The notes under the pieces: model-generated
What the model saw: only the letters and a program-made list of their open reading frames with translations
Told to the model about the DNA's origin: nothing
The model's database searches: none
Source of the DNA: Diadophis punctatus similis
Taxonomy: Eukaryota; Chordata; Lepidosauria; Squamata; Dipsadidae
Assembly (NCBI GenBank): GCA_023053685.1
Contig: JALIGW010000029.1
Coordinates: 3,420,501-3,484,500 of the forward strand
Length of the DNA: 64,000 bases
Reading direction: 5' to 3'
Position numbers and translations under genes: made by a program
Shown here: positions 22,291 to 33,161 of the stretch, one piece after another
Layout of the letters: every line of letters begins with the position of its first letter
How positions within the stretch are numbered: the stretch's first letter is position 1

Positions 22291-23690
22291 GGGGTGGAGG
22301 AGGAGCCACGGCGGAGATGGCGGAAGAAAATCTGGCTCCGCAAAACAGCTGACTGTTTCTCCGGCCGTTCGCTTGAAGGAGACTTTGCCCAGAGCTTTTT
22401 TGCACTCTGGAAGGACTGTGAACATATCTGGCACCAGTGGGTTGTGGCGAAACAACTAGCCACACACGGATAGTGCTGTTAGTCTCCTTCTCGTCTTCGA
22501 CTGCAGAGACTGCCTCGGAGACCGCCGCCCATCTTGAAGCGGTAGGGACGTCGTGAGGGCCGGTTTTTAGGCCTGACGGTAGTTTTTGTCGATCAGGAGA
22601 ATCCATCGCCTGAAGTGATTTGAGGGCGGATTTCCCACCACCGGAGGGGGAGAAGGCGAGCTCGGACGACACGCCGGCTGTTTGGTTGGTCAGGAGCTCG
22701 GCTGACAGTGGAATCTCCCCAGAGGTTATTGTGAGAGGCTGGGATCAACTTCCCAAACGCGGCAAGGAAGATCGAGGTCGTTTTTGGGAGAGAGCCTTTT
22801 CCAATCGAACGTCTCTATACTGACTATAAATTGACAGACTGCACAGCACTTTGAGCTAGTCCTTCGACTGTGAGGGAAATCGGCGACTGCCAGGTCCCCA
22901 AAGCCGACCGCGGAGATTGCGGCCGCCATTAATTGCTTAGTGGCAAAGCGGTGGCTTGTGTTACTCTGGGGAATGTTTATTGAAGGCTTGCACCACCAGC
23001 ACCTTTTTTGAGCTTGCTAACATCGCGACTGCTGGGGGGGGGTTTATTTTGTTATCTTGTTTTACAACCCCAATTGTTACATTATCCCCCATAGCCGCCA
23101 TTTACTCCTAGGGAGACTGTTAGACTCTGAGGCGATAATAATTACTGTGGCCCCTTCCATCTTCTGCCTTCTCTACTTTTGTGGATGTCTCTGGCCATTT
23201 GAAGATCATTACGACCGGGACGAAGATGTGGCGGATTATTGGGGCTACTGCGATGATTAGCATTTTCTCCTGGCTTTTGCACTTTTTGCAGGGGATCCCC
23301 CCTCAGGTAGAACTCGATCTTATACCAAGGGGAGAGGGATTTTGGACTCCCAAAAACAGCTGAATAGGGAAGATTGCTCTTTGCCCCCCGGATTATCGAT
23401 TCCCGGACTCCGATTATTATTATTACTATTCTATGAAGGAGGACAAATACACACTAACTCTGAGAACTGGAGACTCTGTCATCTGTTAAAGTCTCATATA
23501 AAGATCGCAAAGGTGCTGTGCGATAAAGGACAGAACAGTTACGAGACCTGGGTAACGGCAGGGATCCGTTTTATATTACACCCTCATTTGATGGTGTCTC
23601 CTCTTTGTCTTAAACTTGTAAATCTACCTCCGATATGTTGTGTGGGTGCATGAGTGTATGATTCTTGGAGTATATGTGTAGACTGATTGA

Positions 23691-26600
23691 TTGGTAGGAA
23701 TGAGGAATGCGGGTGCTTGGGCCCCGGCCCCCTTTACTGAGTGTGAAAACAGAAGTGGAGGGGTTCTGGAGCCTGATCCCCGTTTTAGAGTGAGTGGTAT
23801 GGATGGTTTGCCGGAAGAGAGGGAGACCAGTGGGGGCGGGGAGGGGATCTCTGGTACAAGGGGGAGCGGGAGTATTATGGTCATAACAGGGAGAGGTAGG
23901 TATGGCGGGAGCAGAGGGGTAGGCCGCTCTCGGGGAACGAGAACTCGCTGTCTCCAAGCGATTCCTTGTTCTGGCCCCTCAGGTTTGGTTCCATCTTGCT
24001 CAACCCGAGGTCCTGGTAACCAGGGATGTCAGGGCCCTGGGCTCAAGCTGCTACTGTTGAATGCCAGGTCAATTACCAACAAGGCCCCCCTTGTACGGGA
24101 TTTAATCCTGGAAGAGGGGGCGGACCTGGCATGTATCACTGAGACCTGGCTAGGCCAGGAGGGGGGGGTTCCCCTCTCCGAGATGTGCCCGGACGGGTTC
24201 TTAGTACAGCATCAGCCGCGACCCCAGGGAAGGGGTGGAGGAGTGGCGATTATAGCTCGCCAGAACCTTAATCCTCGAAGGAGCCCTGCCCCGGAGATTG
24301 TTGGGTGTGAGACGCTCCTTCTGAAGTTGGACTTAGGGGTCCAGGTGGGCCTTTTGTTAGCGTACCTGCCTCCTAGCTACGTTACAAAGGCCCTGCCTGT
24401 TCTGCTCGAGGCGGTAGCAGAGCTGGCGATTAAGTTCCCCAGGTTGATGGTGCTGGGGGACTTTAATTTGCCATCGCCCGGTGAAACCTCGGAGGCAGTC
24501 CAGGAGTTCATGGCTTCCATGACAACCATGAACCTGACCCAAGTAGTTCAGGGTCCGACTCATGAGGGAGGTCACACGCTTGACCTTGTGTTTCTCTCGG
24601 GGCAGTGGAGAGATGATCTGAGGCTGAGGGGTTTAGTCACAACACCCTTGTCGTGGTCAGATCATTTCCTTCTGAGGTTGGATTTCATGGCACCACTCCT
24701 CCACCGCAAGGAGGCGGGACCGACTAAGTGGTTCCGCCCCAGGCGCCTAATGGAATCTGAAGGATTTCAGAGGGAACTTGGGGAAATACCTGACTCCCTG
24801 GTACACGATTCATCTGAGGCTCTAGTTGCTGCTTGGAACCAGGCGGCAATGGGGGCCTTAGACCGGATTGCGCCTTTGCGGCCTCTCCGTGGCAGCGGAT
24901 CCCGGAGGGCCCCTTGGTTTACTGAGGAGCTCCGGGAGATGAAGCGCCTAAAGAGACGCCTAGAGCGACGATGGAGAGCCAGTAAAGCTGAGTCTGACCG
25001 GACACTTTTAAGAACTTACATTAAGTCTTACTTAGTGGCGATAAGGGCGGCAAAATGCGCGTATTTTTCCGCTCTTATTGCGTCCGCCGACTCCCGCCCA
25101 GCCGCTCTGTTTAGGGTGACTCGCTCCCTCCTAGCCAAGGAGGGGGCTGAAGATCCCTTGCAGGGCAGAGCTGAGGAATTTTCCCAGTTTCTGGCGGATA
25201 AAGTCGTTCAGATTCGGACAGACCTGGACTCCATTTGGACAGGGCAAGCCGAGATGACAGGGGTGAGTCTTAGTCCTGTTATATGGGACGAGTTTGAACC
25301 TGTCACTCCTGAGGATGTGGACAAGGCCATAGGAGCGATGAGCGCCTCCACCTGTTTATTGGACCCGTGCCCCTCCTGGCTGGTTTCTGCCAGCAGGGAG
25401 GTGACACGCGGCTGGCTCCAGGCGGTTGTGATCGCTTCTTTGAGAGAGGGATCCATCCCACAGCCTTTAAAAGCTGCGGTGGTGAGGCCCCTCCTCAAGA
25501 AGCCTTCCCTGGACCCAGCGGATTTAAAGAACTTCCGTCCAGTCTCCAACTTACCCTTCTTGGGTAAGGTTGTTGAGAAGGTGGTGTCGCTCCAACTCCT
25601 GCGGCTATTGGAGGATACTGATTATCTGGATCCCTTTCAATCGGGTTTCAGGCGCGGCTACAGTACGGAGACTGCTTTGGTCGCGCTGATGGATGATCTC
25701 TGGCGAGCCCGGGATGGGGGTCATTCCTCCATCCTGGTGCTACTTGACCTCTCAGCGGCTTTCGATACCATTGACCATGGTATCCTTCTGCGTCGTCTTG
25801 GGGAGATGGGAGTGGGAGGCACTGTTTTACAGTGGTTCTCCTCCTATCTCTCTGACAGGACGCAGTCGGTGTTGACAGGAGGACAGAGGTCGGCCCCTAG
25901 GCCCCTGGTTTGCGGGGTGCCACAGGGCTCGGTCCTCTCGCCCATCCTGTTTAACATTTACATGAAACCGCTGGGTGAGATCATCCGACGACATGGGGTG
26001 AGGTATCAACAGTATGCTGACGATACCCAGTTATACATCTCCACCCCGTGTCAGTTCAGTGAAGCAGTTGATGTGATGTGCCGCTGCCTGGACGATGTGA
26101 GGGTCTGGATGGGAGTGAACAGACTCAGGCTCAACCCAGACAAGACTGAGTGGCTCTGGATATTGCCTCCCAAGGACTATGTCGACTGTCCCTCCTTGGT
26201 TCTCGGGGGAGAAAAATTGACTCCCTCAGAACAGGTTCGCAATTTGGGTGTCCTCCTAGATCCACAGCTAAAATTGGAGCAACATCTTTCAGCTGTGGCT
26301 AGGGGGACCTTTGCACAAATCCGTCTTGTGCACCAATTGCGACCTTACTTGGAGAGGGAGGCCTTGCTCACAGTCACTCATGCCCTTGTCACCTCACGGC
26401 TAGACTACTGTAACGCGCTCTACATGGGGCTACCCTCAAAGAGCATCCGGAGACTCCAGCTGATACAGAATGCAGCTGCGCGTGCAGTAGTGGGTGTACC
26501 GAGATACACCCACGTAACACCTATCCTTCGCCAGCTGCATTGGCTACCAGTCAGCCTCCGGGTGCAATTTAAGGTGTTGGTCGCTACCTTTAAAGCCCTA

Positions 26601-26855
26601 CATGGCTCAGGGCCAGGCTACCTGCGGGACCGCATCCTACCACATACCTCCCTAAGACCGGTTAGGTCCCACAGAGAGGGCCTCCTCCGGGTCCCGTCGG
26701 CCAAACAATGTCGGTTGGCGGGACCGCGGGGGAGGGCCTTCTCTGTGGGAGCCCCGTCCCTCTGGAACCAACTGCCACCAGAGATCCGGACCATCCCCAC
26801 CCTACTGGCCTTCCGTAAAGCCTTAAAAACATGGCTCTTCCGGCAGATGGGGTGA
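23691..26855 (+). CDS. L2 LINE polyprotein: endonuclease plus reverse transcriptase
   Basis: An uninterrupted frame of 1054 residues. The N-terminal 115 residues are Gly/Arg-rich. An AP-type endonuclease follows, with NARS (124-127), ETWL (151-154), LGDFN (255-259) and SWSDH (321-325) supplying the expected Asn, Glu, Asp/Asn and Asp-His catalytic residues. The reverse transcriptase holds LKNFRPVSNL (612-621), LDLSAAFDTIDH (685-696, catalytic Asp686), GVPQGSVLSP (742-751) and YADD (775-778). A C-terminal domain includes SLWNQLPPEIR (1023-1033). It would nick target DNA and copy its own RNA. All catalytic residues looked for are present. The start codon is the first Met of the frame; a Met at residue 4 or 37 is possible. 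Nearest families: L2 and other CR1-group LINEs. Confidence 0.93.
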   Translation: MVGMRNAGAWAPAPFTECENRSGGVLEPDPRFRVSGMDGLPEERETSGGGEGISGTRGSGSIMVITGRGRYGGSRGVGRSRGTRTRCLQAIPCSGPSGLVPSCSTRGPGNQGCQGPGLKLLLLNARSITNKAPLVRDLILEEGADLACITETWLGQEGGVPLSEMCPDGFLVQHQPRPQGRGGGVAIIARQNLNPRRSPAPEIVGCETLLLKLDLGVQVGLLLAYLPPSYVTKALPVLLEAVAELAIKFPRLMVLGDFNLPSPGETSEAVQEFMASMTTMNLTQVVQGPTHEGGHTLDLVFLSGQWRDDLRLRGLVTTPLSWSDHFLLRLDFMAPLLHRKEAGPTKWFRPRRLMESEGFQRELGEIPDSLVHDSSEALVAAWNQAAMGALDRIAPLRPLRGSGSRRAPWFTEELREMKRLKRRLERRWRASKAESDRTLLRTYIKSYLVAIRAAKCAYFSALIASADSRPAALFRVTRSLLAKEGAEDPLQGRAEEFSQFLADKVVQIRTDLDSIWTGQAEMTGVSLSPVIWDEFEPVTPEDVDKAIGAMSASTCLLDPCPSWLVSASREVTRGWLQAVVIASLREGSIPQPLKAAVVRPLLKKPSLDPADLKNFRPVSNLPFLGKVVEKVVSLQLLRLLEDTDYLDPFQSGFRRGYSTETALVALMDDLWRARDGGHSSILVLLDLSAAFDTIDHGILLRRLGEMGVGGTVLQWFSSYLSDRTQSVLTGGQRSAPRPLVCGVPQGSVLSPILFNIYMKPLGEIIRRHGVRYQQYADDTQLYISTPCQFSEAVDVMCRCLDDVRVWMGVNRLRLNPDKTEWLWILPPKDYVDCPSLVLGGEKLTPSEQVRNLGVLLDPQLKLEQHLSAVARGTFAQIRLVHQLRPYLEREALLTVTHALVTSRLDYCNALYMGLPSKSIRRLQLIQNAAARAVVGVPRYTHVTPILRQLHWLPVSLRVQFKVLVATFKALHGSGPGYLRDRILPHTSLRPVRSHREGLLRVPSAKQCRLAGPRGRAFSVGAPSLWNQLPPEIRTIPTLLAFRKALKTWLFRQMG

Positions 26856-26972
26856 ATAGGACAACCAGATTCCCCCTGAATGTTGTGTTTATAATGTCTT
26901 CTTTTTAATTATATTTTTAACTTAAATTAATGACGACTGTTTTTAAATGTACGCCTCTTATTCATGTTGTAC

Positions 26973-27002
26973 GCCGCCCTGAGTCCCACGGGATTGGGCG
27001 GC
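26973..27002 (+). other. L2 3'-end stem-loop
   Basis: 'gccgccc' (26973-26979) and 'gggcggc' (26996-27002) form a 7-bp stem just before the (AAAT)n tail. The same stem occurs in the truncated copy at 13850-13880. In this LINE group the 3' structure is thought to be what the reverse transcriptase recognises. Confidence 0.7.
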
Positions 27003-27036
27003 CTATAAGAGCGTTTAAATAAATAAATAAATAAAT

Positions 27037-27257
27037 GTTTATATTTAAATATGCAGAATGCGAACTACAGTTTGGATATTTATTACATTGAGCTTTCATT
27101 CCAGATGAAATACTTTTGTGCTTAACATTTTAACATCACTACATCTTTTTCTTAGAGTATTTTTACTCAGTGCTCTTTGGTTTCAGTTGATTCCAGACAA
27201 TTTTGGATTAAGAGATACTAGATGAATCACACCCTTTGTTTACATAAAATTAATAGG
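27037..27257. other. Short spacer between L2 and hAT-like element
   Basis: A+T-rich, no feature recognised. Confidence 0.4.
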
Positions 27258-27265
27258 GTTTAGAT

Positions 27266-27618
27266 CAAACTTGATTTCATTGAGGGCCACATCAGGGTGG
27301 TTTTTGACCTGGGGGGGCAGGTGGGAGTGGCCAGGGTGGGCATGCCAGCTTGATATCACTCGTGTCAGGAGCACCTGTGGTGGCCAAGTGCTGAGGCGGG
27401 CTCCCAAGCTCCGTTTTCGGCTGCGACGGTCTCCTGCAGCACTCTGCCAGTGAAAACGGAGCTCAGGGGGACTGCGTGAGCTCTGTTTTCATTGCAGAGG
27501 CACCACGGGCCAGTCCTTTGTTGTTTCCAGGGTGGCCCCACAGGCCAGATCTAAGCACCTCATGGGCCAGATTCGGCACCTGGGCCTTGAGTTTGACACT
27601 CCTGGTTTGACACTCCTG
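27266..27618. mobile_element. hAT-like MITE with altered ends
   Basis: Same family as 19035 ('acttgatttcattgagggcc'). It is flanked by a perfect 8-bp duplication 'gtttagat' (27258-27265 and 27619-27626). The left end lacks the expected 'caggagtgt' and begins at 'caaacttg'. The right end carries its last 14 bases twice ('gtttgacactcctg' at 27591-27604 and 27605-27618). Non-coding. Confidence 0.8.
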
Positions 27619-27895
27619 GTTTAGATAGTATGAAAACCCAATATAATATCTCAAAGGTTTCTTGACAGTACTCTGTTTTTTCCTTATTACAAAAGCTGAA
27701 TCTGAAGTTTATTTGATGCCACCAAGTACCCTAGTGTTCATGAATTTGTATAATCTTTATACAACATATTGGTTTTATTTTTATTTATTTTATTTATTTA
27801 TCAAACAGTACAAGGTAGCAAGTATAATTATGAACATAAGCATGAACAAAGGAAGTAAATACAGATAAATGGGAACAGTAAGACAGGGATGATAT

Positions 27896-28514
27896 CAGTG
27901 GTGGGTTCCTACCGGTGCGGTCCACTCTATAGCAATGGTAGCAGCTCGCTGGTGACGTCATAGTACTGGTGCGGTCGGTTGCCGGTGCCTGGACGCCACA
28001 ATTAAAAAAAAAATTATTATTTTTTTTTTAAATTCTTTTGCGCATGCCCAGAAGCCGAGTTTCCGGCACTGCACATTTGCTGCCTTCCTACCCCACAGTG
28101 AGTCCAAGCAGCGGAGGATGGCTGAGGGAGTGCGTGAGACATTGAAAGAACGGGTGGCAGGAGCTATCTACATTCCCCTCCCTTCAGCAGTCTGAGAAGC
28201 CACGAACGTGCAGTGATGATCCCAGGCATTTTCGCACGTTCGTGGCTTCTTGAGCTGCTGAGGGGAGGGGGAATGGGCGGCAGGAGCCTAGGATCATGGG
28301 GAGAAGCATTCAGGCCGGATGGAGCCTCCTAGAAGAACAGCTGCCGCAGTCTTGCTGCGGGGGCTGCGTTGTGGGTGGGCAATGCCCCCCGCTTCTCCAG
28401 CCATTGCCAAGTTCCTGAGGCCCACGCCCACCCAGTCACATGACTGGCAAGCCACACCCACAAAATAAGCCATGCCCACAGAGTGGTAGTAAAAAAATTA
28501 GGAACCCGCTCCTG
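27896..28514. mobile_element. hAT-like element nested in the CR1-like LINE
   Basis: Ends are 'cagtggtgggttcc' and 'ggaacccgctcctg'. The presumed 8-bp duplication has decayed: 'gatgatat' (27888-27895) against 'gatagtag' (28515-28522), which reads 'gatggtag' in copy B and so fits at 6 of 8 there. Interior: A-rich run near 28002-28030, an imperfect 'cacgaacgtg'/'cgcacgttcgtggcttct' inverted repeat, no transposase. The tandem-duplication breakpoint of this locus lies inside it, at 28285. Confidence 0.75.
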
Positions 28515-28549
28515 GATAGTAGGCATGCTGGTGCGCTTATGCACGCCCT

Positions 28550-29029
28550 TTACGGACCTCTTAGGAATGGGGTGATGTCCATGGTAAGGTTGAAGCTGTG
28601 AGGGTTTGAGGATGTAACAACGGAGTCAGGTAAAGCATTCAGGACGTTGACCACTCTGTTGCTGAAATTGTATTTTCTGCAATCAAGTTTGGAGCGGTTT
28701 ACCTTGAGTTTGTATCGATTGTTTGCCCATGTATTATTGTGGTTGAAGCTCAAGAAGTTGTTGACAGGTAAGACATTGTAGCAGACAATTTTGTGTACTA
28801 TGCTTAGATCAGACCACAGACAGCGCAGTTCCAGATTTTCCAGGTCCAAAATTTCAAGCCTGGTGGCATAAGGGATTCTATTGTGAGTAGAGGAATGGAG
28901 TACTCTTCTTGTGAAATATCTCTGGACCCACTCAATCTTACTAATGTCTGATATACAGTGTGGATTCCAGGCAGACGAGCTGTATTCGAGAATTGGTCTG
29001 GCAAAGGTTTTGTATGCCCTAGTTAACAA
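28550..29029 (-). pseudogene. CR1-like LINE, post-RT C-terminal segment (copy A)
   Basis: A 159-codon frame with 'LTRAYKTFARPILEYSSSAW' and 'RRVLHSSTHNRIPYATRLE', the region downstream of the reverse transcriptase in CR1-group LINEs. It is separated from the RT frame at 29054-29791 by a frame change, so the polyprotein is broken. Confidence 0.8.
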
Positions 29030-29053
29030 TTCAATGTTACCGGAGAAGAAACT

Positions 29054-29791
29054 TCACAAAATAAGGTTAACGATTCTTAAAGCCTTTTTGGCGATGCTGT
29101 TACAGTGAGCTCTGGGGCTTAGATCATTTGAGATAAATGATCCTAGGTCCTTGACAGAATGAGGGTAATCTAGAAGATAGTTTCCACCTAACTTGCATTT
29201 AGTGTTCTGATTTTTATTTCCAATGAGTAGGACAGAGCATTTGTTACTTGAAATTTGGAGTTGCCAATTACGCGACCTTTCTGACACATAGTCTAGGTCA
29301 TTTTGTAGGACAGCGGCATTGTCGGTGCTGTTAAATAATTTTATGTTATCGGCGAAGAGGACGCAACTGTTTTTAATGTGCTCACATACCTGTAGGTCAA
29401 TATGAAGCAGAAAGAATGTGGGTCCTAAGACACTGCCTTGGTGGACACTGCTATTAACTGGTGCTGGATTTGATAGGGCTCTCCCTATTTTGATCATTTG
29501 TTGCCTGTTTGATAGGAACAAGGCTATCCACTTGTGTAGGGGTCTGGAGATGCCGTAGGAACTAAGTTTCATCATTAATTTGTCATGCACCACTGAGTCA
29601 AAGGCTTTGCAGAAGTCTATGTAAATTGCGTCTATTGTTTCATCCTGGTCAAGATGTGTGGTCCAAATGTTTCTGCAGTGTAGGAGTTGCAGATTACAAG
29701 AGAGTTTTTTTCTGAAACCAAACTGCTTATTAGAAAGCAGGTTGTTTGTTTCTAAGTGGAGGGGGATGGATTGGTTTATAATCGATTCCAT
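29054..29791 (-). pseudogene. CR1-like LINE reverse transcriptase (copy A), inactivated
   Basis: A 245-codon frame covering RT motifs: NKQFGFRKKLSCNLQLL, IYIDFCKAFDSVVHDKL (catalytic Asp kept), and a motif-B stretch reading VHQGSVLGP where VPQGSVLGP is normal (copy B keeps Pro). The catalytic box reads FADN in place of Y/FADD, so one of the paired aspartates is lost. With frame breaks on both sides this copy cannot be active. Confidence 0.85.
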
Positions 29792-29843
29792 GACTTTACA
29801 GGTGACGCAACACAGTGAAATTGGTCTGTAATTTTCTACTAGA

Positions 29844-30302
29844 CTAGGGTATGACCGTGGCTATTGACCATAATTCAGGCAAGGAGCTGGTTCTGAAAGA
29901 TACGTTGTAGATTGTGCTTAGAGGTTCAGCTAGGGCAGTGGCAAGCTTTTTCAAGTAGGCACATAATCCATCAGGGCCAATAGATAGAGATGGCTTTAGG
30001 TTGCGTAGTGCTGTTTCAACGTTAACTGCTGTAAAGTCAATACATAGTAAGTCGTTACAATTTCTTTTGGTGCGACTGGGAAATGGGGGGCAGTAGCCAT
30101 TGCTGTCGACAAAGACTGAACTGAAGAACGTATTGAAGAGGTTGGCCTTAACAGCTTCATCGTTACAGTCTTCCCCGTTGGCCCTTTTAGGGTTGGGATA
30201 GATTTCGAGTCTTTGAGTTTGGCATTTATGAAATTGTAGAAGGCTTGGGGGGAGTTGGAGTTTAACAGCTCCTCCTCCTGTCAGCAATGGTGATTGATAC
30301 AT
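29844..30302 (-). pseudogene. CR1-like LINE, pre-RT segment (copy A)
   Basis: A 152-codon frame with 'SLSIGPDGLCAYLKKLATAL', matching the N-terminal RT region (GPDG box) of CR1-group elements. An upstream stop breaks the frame, and about 100 bp further upstream an L1-type insertion begins. Confidence 0.75.
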
Positions 30303-30399
30303 TCAGCCTTTATCTGGCGGCATAAGGTTTTGTAGCGGTTTTTAAAGTTGGCTACGTAGCTAGGTTTTATGTTTACGCCAAATAGATTTTTTTGGGGGG

Positions 30400-30414
30400 G
30401 ATTGTAGCTTTCTT
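30400..30414. repeat. Target-site duplication of HAL1-like insertion, left
   Basis: 'gattgtagctttctt', repeated exactly at 33147-33161. The unoccupied site is present once at 52231-52245 in copy B. Confidence 0.93.
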
Positions 30415-33146
30415 TTTATTTTATTTTATTTTATTTTATTCAAAAAGTTTTATTAGTACAAAGTACAAGCATTTTTATCAATTTTCTCCCCCCCATCCCC
30501 CCTGCCCACAACCCACTCCCTTCCCTCCCCCCCCGGACTTCCCAGAAAAAGTACAGGGCATAGTATTCAATAACATAAATTTAAATTAGATTAAAATAAC
30601 TTCTTAGATCCCTCATTTTTTCGGCATCTTTAACTCCAGATTAAAACTATTCAAAATGTTAAAAATTAAAGAGAAAGTAAACAAGTAAAGAACAAAAATA
30701 AGCAAAATAAAAAAGAAACGAAGATGAACCTCATACACTAAACTTAGTCATGACCTCAAACATTATTGATAGCATAATTTTACAATATACCAAAGTATTA
30801 ACTTCCCAATATTTAATATATATATATTAATAATGATTGGCTGACCCCTTATATTTCAACACCCTTAAACTTAGTTAAAATCCACCCACTTATTAATAAC
30901 ATAATATTATATGTATAACATTTCCTCTAAACCTCAAACCGTAAAATACACCTTAATAACAATATTCCTATACCTTAAGTTATCACCTCAGAATATGTAT
31001 TATCTACTATACTAAAAATAGTAACCAAAATATATAATAATAATAATAAAAAGAATAAAAACCAACTCTTTATACCTCTAAATTTTTAAACTTAATCCCT
31101 ATATCCTCAAAATAATGATACCAAAATATTACACTATATCCAATTTATAACTTCAAAATATTTGATATGAAAATACCATCAATAAACAATATTAATATTT
31201 CAGATCTCCATATTGATGATAACAAAATAATACACTATATCAAATTTATAACTCCAAAATATATAATATATATCTAAAAAACAATCTAGAGATAAAATAT
31301 AATGCCATTAATAGACAATATTAATACAACATACGAAAAGAAAAAAAGAAAAAAATGATTACAATCTTGTTCATCTTTCCAACCATCCTGTAAGTTTCAA
31401 CACCATCTGTCCTTTGGCCATTTCCAATCTGTCGCTTCAGCTGTCATTTGATCCCATTCCTCCGTCTCCTTATCCACGTCATAAACATCTGTCTGGCTCT
31501 GCCACTCTTTTGGAATCTTCGGAATTATTTCCTCTTGATCACGTATATCCGGATTTCCCTTCTCCTCTTCCCTTATTTCCATGCCTTTTTCCACTGGAAT
31601 TTTAGAAATATCAGCCTTTAAAACATTGATGTAGAATTCTGTAGCTTTCTTTATTGTATTTAGTCCATATCTTTTTCCCAAGAATTTTACGGTTACTCCT
31701 GTTGGTACATTCCATTTATATTGTAAATTTTGTATTTTTAATTCCTGAACCAGAAAAGAATATTCTCTTCTATCTTTAAGCATCTTGGCAGGGATTTCTT
31801 TCCATATCTTTATTTCTTGACCATTTGCCTGAAGATTTTTATTATAAGTCGCCTGTATGATTCTGTTTCGCAAAGCTCTGGTAGTAAAGTATATTACAAT
31901 ATCCCTTGGCAAGTGGTTTTGTTTTGCATACCAAGAATTAATTCTGTATATTTTATCGATTTTTGTAGCCAATTCATCTTTAGACAATCCAGACACCTGC
32001 TCCAGTGCCTCTGTCATTCTTTCTTTCAGATTTTCAAATTTTTTTTTCTTTCAAGTCCCTGACTCTTATAGCAAATTTCATCTCTTGAAATTGAGACATC
32101 ATTGCTTCTTTTTCCAATTTTAATATATCATTTTGAACCTTGGTTATGTATTCCTCTGAAATTGTTAAATTTTTCTTATTTTTTTCCAAATCCTTCTCCA
32201 AAATTTCCATATTTACTGCTAATCCTTTGCAAACTTTCACCACATCCGCTCTCAATTGTAAATTCATCTTCTCCATAGCAGCCTGCATCTTTTTTTCTAT
32301 TTCCGCAAGTTTTGAGTTAAATTCTAAAATTAATTCATTTTTCAATGCTTTCAATGTATTAGAAATAGTCTCAGGTGTTAAAGACTTTGATGATGTTAAA
32401 TCAGACATAGATTGCTTCTTTACAATATGATCAAAAGAGTACTCAATTCCTTTTTTCACTACAGTCTTTTCAAATTTAGAAGCCATTTCAATGTTTTCAA
32501 AAAGAAAAGAGGAAAGAGAAATCCAGATCTTTACTTTAAAAAATAATTCCTTTCCAAATCCAAAACTATTTAAATTTTATCTTTCATAAAACTATAGATT
32601 AATTCAGAAAAAAAGAAAAAAGGAAAAAAAATTCATTCTTAAGATCAAAAGTTTCCACAGGAAAGGGCTGATAGCAAAGTAAAAATAACTTTCTCTTCTA
32701 CCCAACGTTTCAAATCGCCATCTTGTTGCCACTCCTTATTAAGTTACTTTGTTTCTTCATGAAAACCCAAGAATGGAGTTAAAGAATAAGCTAATACCTC
32801 CAGGACTCCTGTCTTTCTCTGGCTGCTCTCTGTATTTTCAAAATAGTTATATCTCTTTAAATCAGCAGCGGTGGCCGCGGCATCTTGCTCCGCTTTCTAG
32901 CGGAGGCTTCCAGCTTCCGGGAGCTGCAGACAGGCTACGTGGGGAGCCCTCACCCTATGCGCCCTAAGTTGACTTTTAGGGCACTAGGGGGGCTCTACCC
33001 CACCTGTCACGCTCTCATCTCTCCCCTTCACCCGGGGAGAGATTTTCAAGCCGCCAGACAGCTGATCTGGCGGCTTTTACGGCAAGTTGAAAGGACACCC
33101 TGCGAGGAGCGCTGGCGACGCCGACGAAACCGGAACCGGAATTCGG
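30415..33146 (-). mobile_element. HAL1-like element: L1 relative with ORF1 only
   Basis: On the - strand: a CpG-rich 5' region (33146 to 32487), a broken L1-type ORF1 (32486 to 31397), about 980 bases of A+T-rich sequence without an endonuclease or RT frame, and an (AAAAT)n tail (30434-30415). A perfect 15-bp target duplication brackets the whole unit, and copy B has the matching empty site, so the ends are exact. Having a 5' region, ORF1 and a tail but no ORF2 is the 'half-L1' (HAL1) layout known from mammals; an internally deleted L1 is the alternative. It would depend on another L1 for its enzymes. Confidence 0.85.
31397..32486 (-). pseudogene. L1-type ORF1 protein, one frameshift
   Basis: Two frames, 32034-32486 (150 codons, starting MASKFEKTVVKK) and 31397-32017 (206 codons), join across a run of T (A on the coding strand) near 32037-32045, so a single slippage frameshift is likely. 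The first half is Lys/Glu/Leu-rich and coiled-coil-like (LAEIEKKMQAAMEKMNLQL). The second half has the RRM and C-terminal pattern, for example IDKIYRINSWYAKQNHLPRD, which aligns by eye with HIDEVYRVQTNFAKRHKLPR in the L1 at 56326. Such proteins are RNA-binding chaperones of L1 particles. Confidence 0.8.
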
Positions 33147-33161
33147 GATTGTAGCTTTCTT
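33147..33161. repeat. Target-site duplication of HAL1-like insertion, right
   Basis: Exact repeat of 30400-30414. Confidence 0.93.

Larger units (their letters stand above)
22249..27036 (+). mobile_element. L2-group LINE, apparently full length
   Basis: A GC-rich 5' region (about 22291-23690) without a long conserved frame is followed by one intact 1054-codon ORF, a short 3' UTR, a 3' stem-loop (26973-27002) and an (AAAT)n tail ending near 27036. This is the layout of an autonomous L2/CR1-group LINE. The 5' edge is marked by a strong inverted repeat (22249-22290) and is approximate. No clear target duplication was found, which is common for this group. The strikingly higher GC than its surroundings and the unbroken ORF argue for recent insertion. 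Confidence 0.85.

Noticed and set aside
22271..22672. 133-codon - strand frame, possible L2 antisense gene or ORF1
   Set aside because: It is on the strand opposite the L2, has no domain, and GC-rich leader sequence readily gives such frames.
22201..27060. A target-site duplication around the L2
   Set aside because: Candidate words at both ends are short A+T-rich runs that match by chance; none was convincing.
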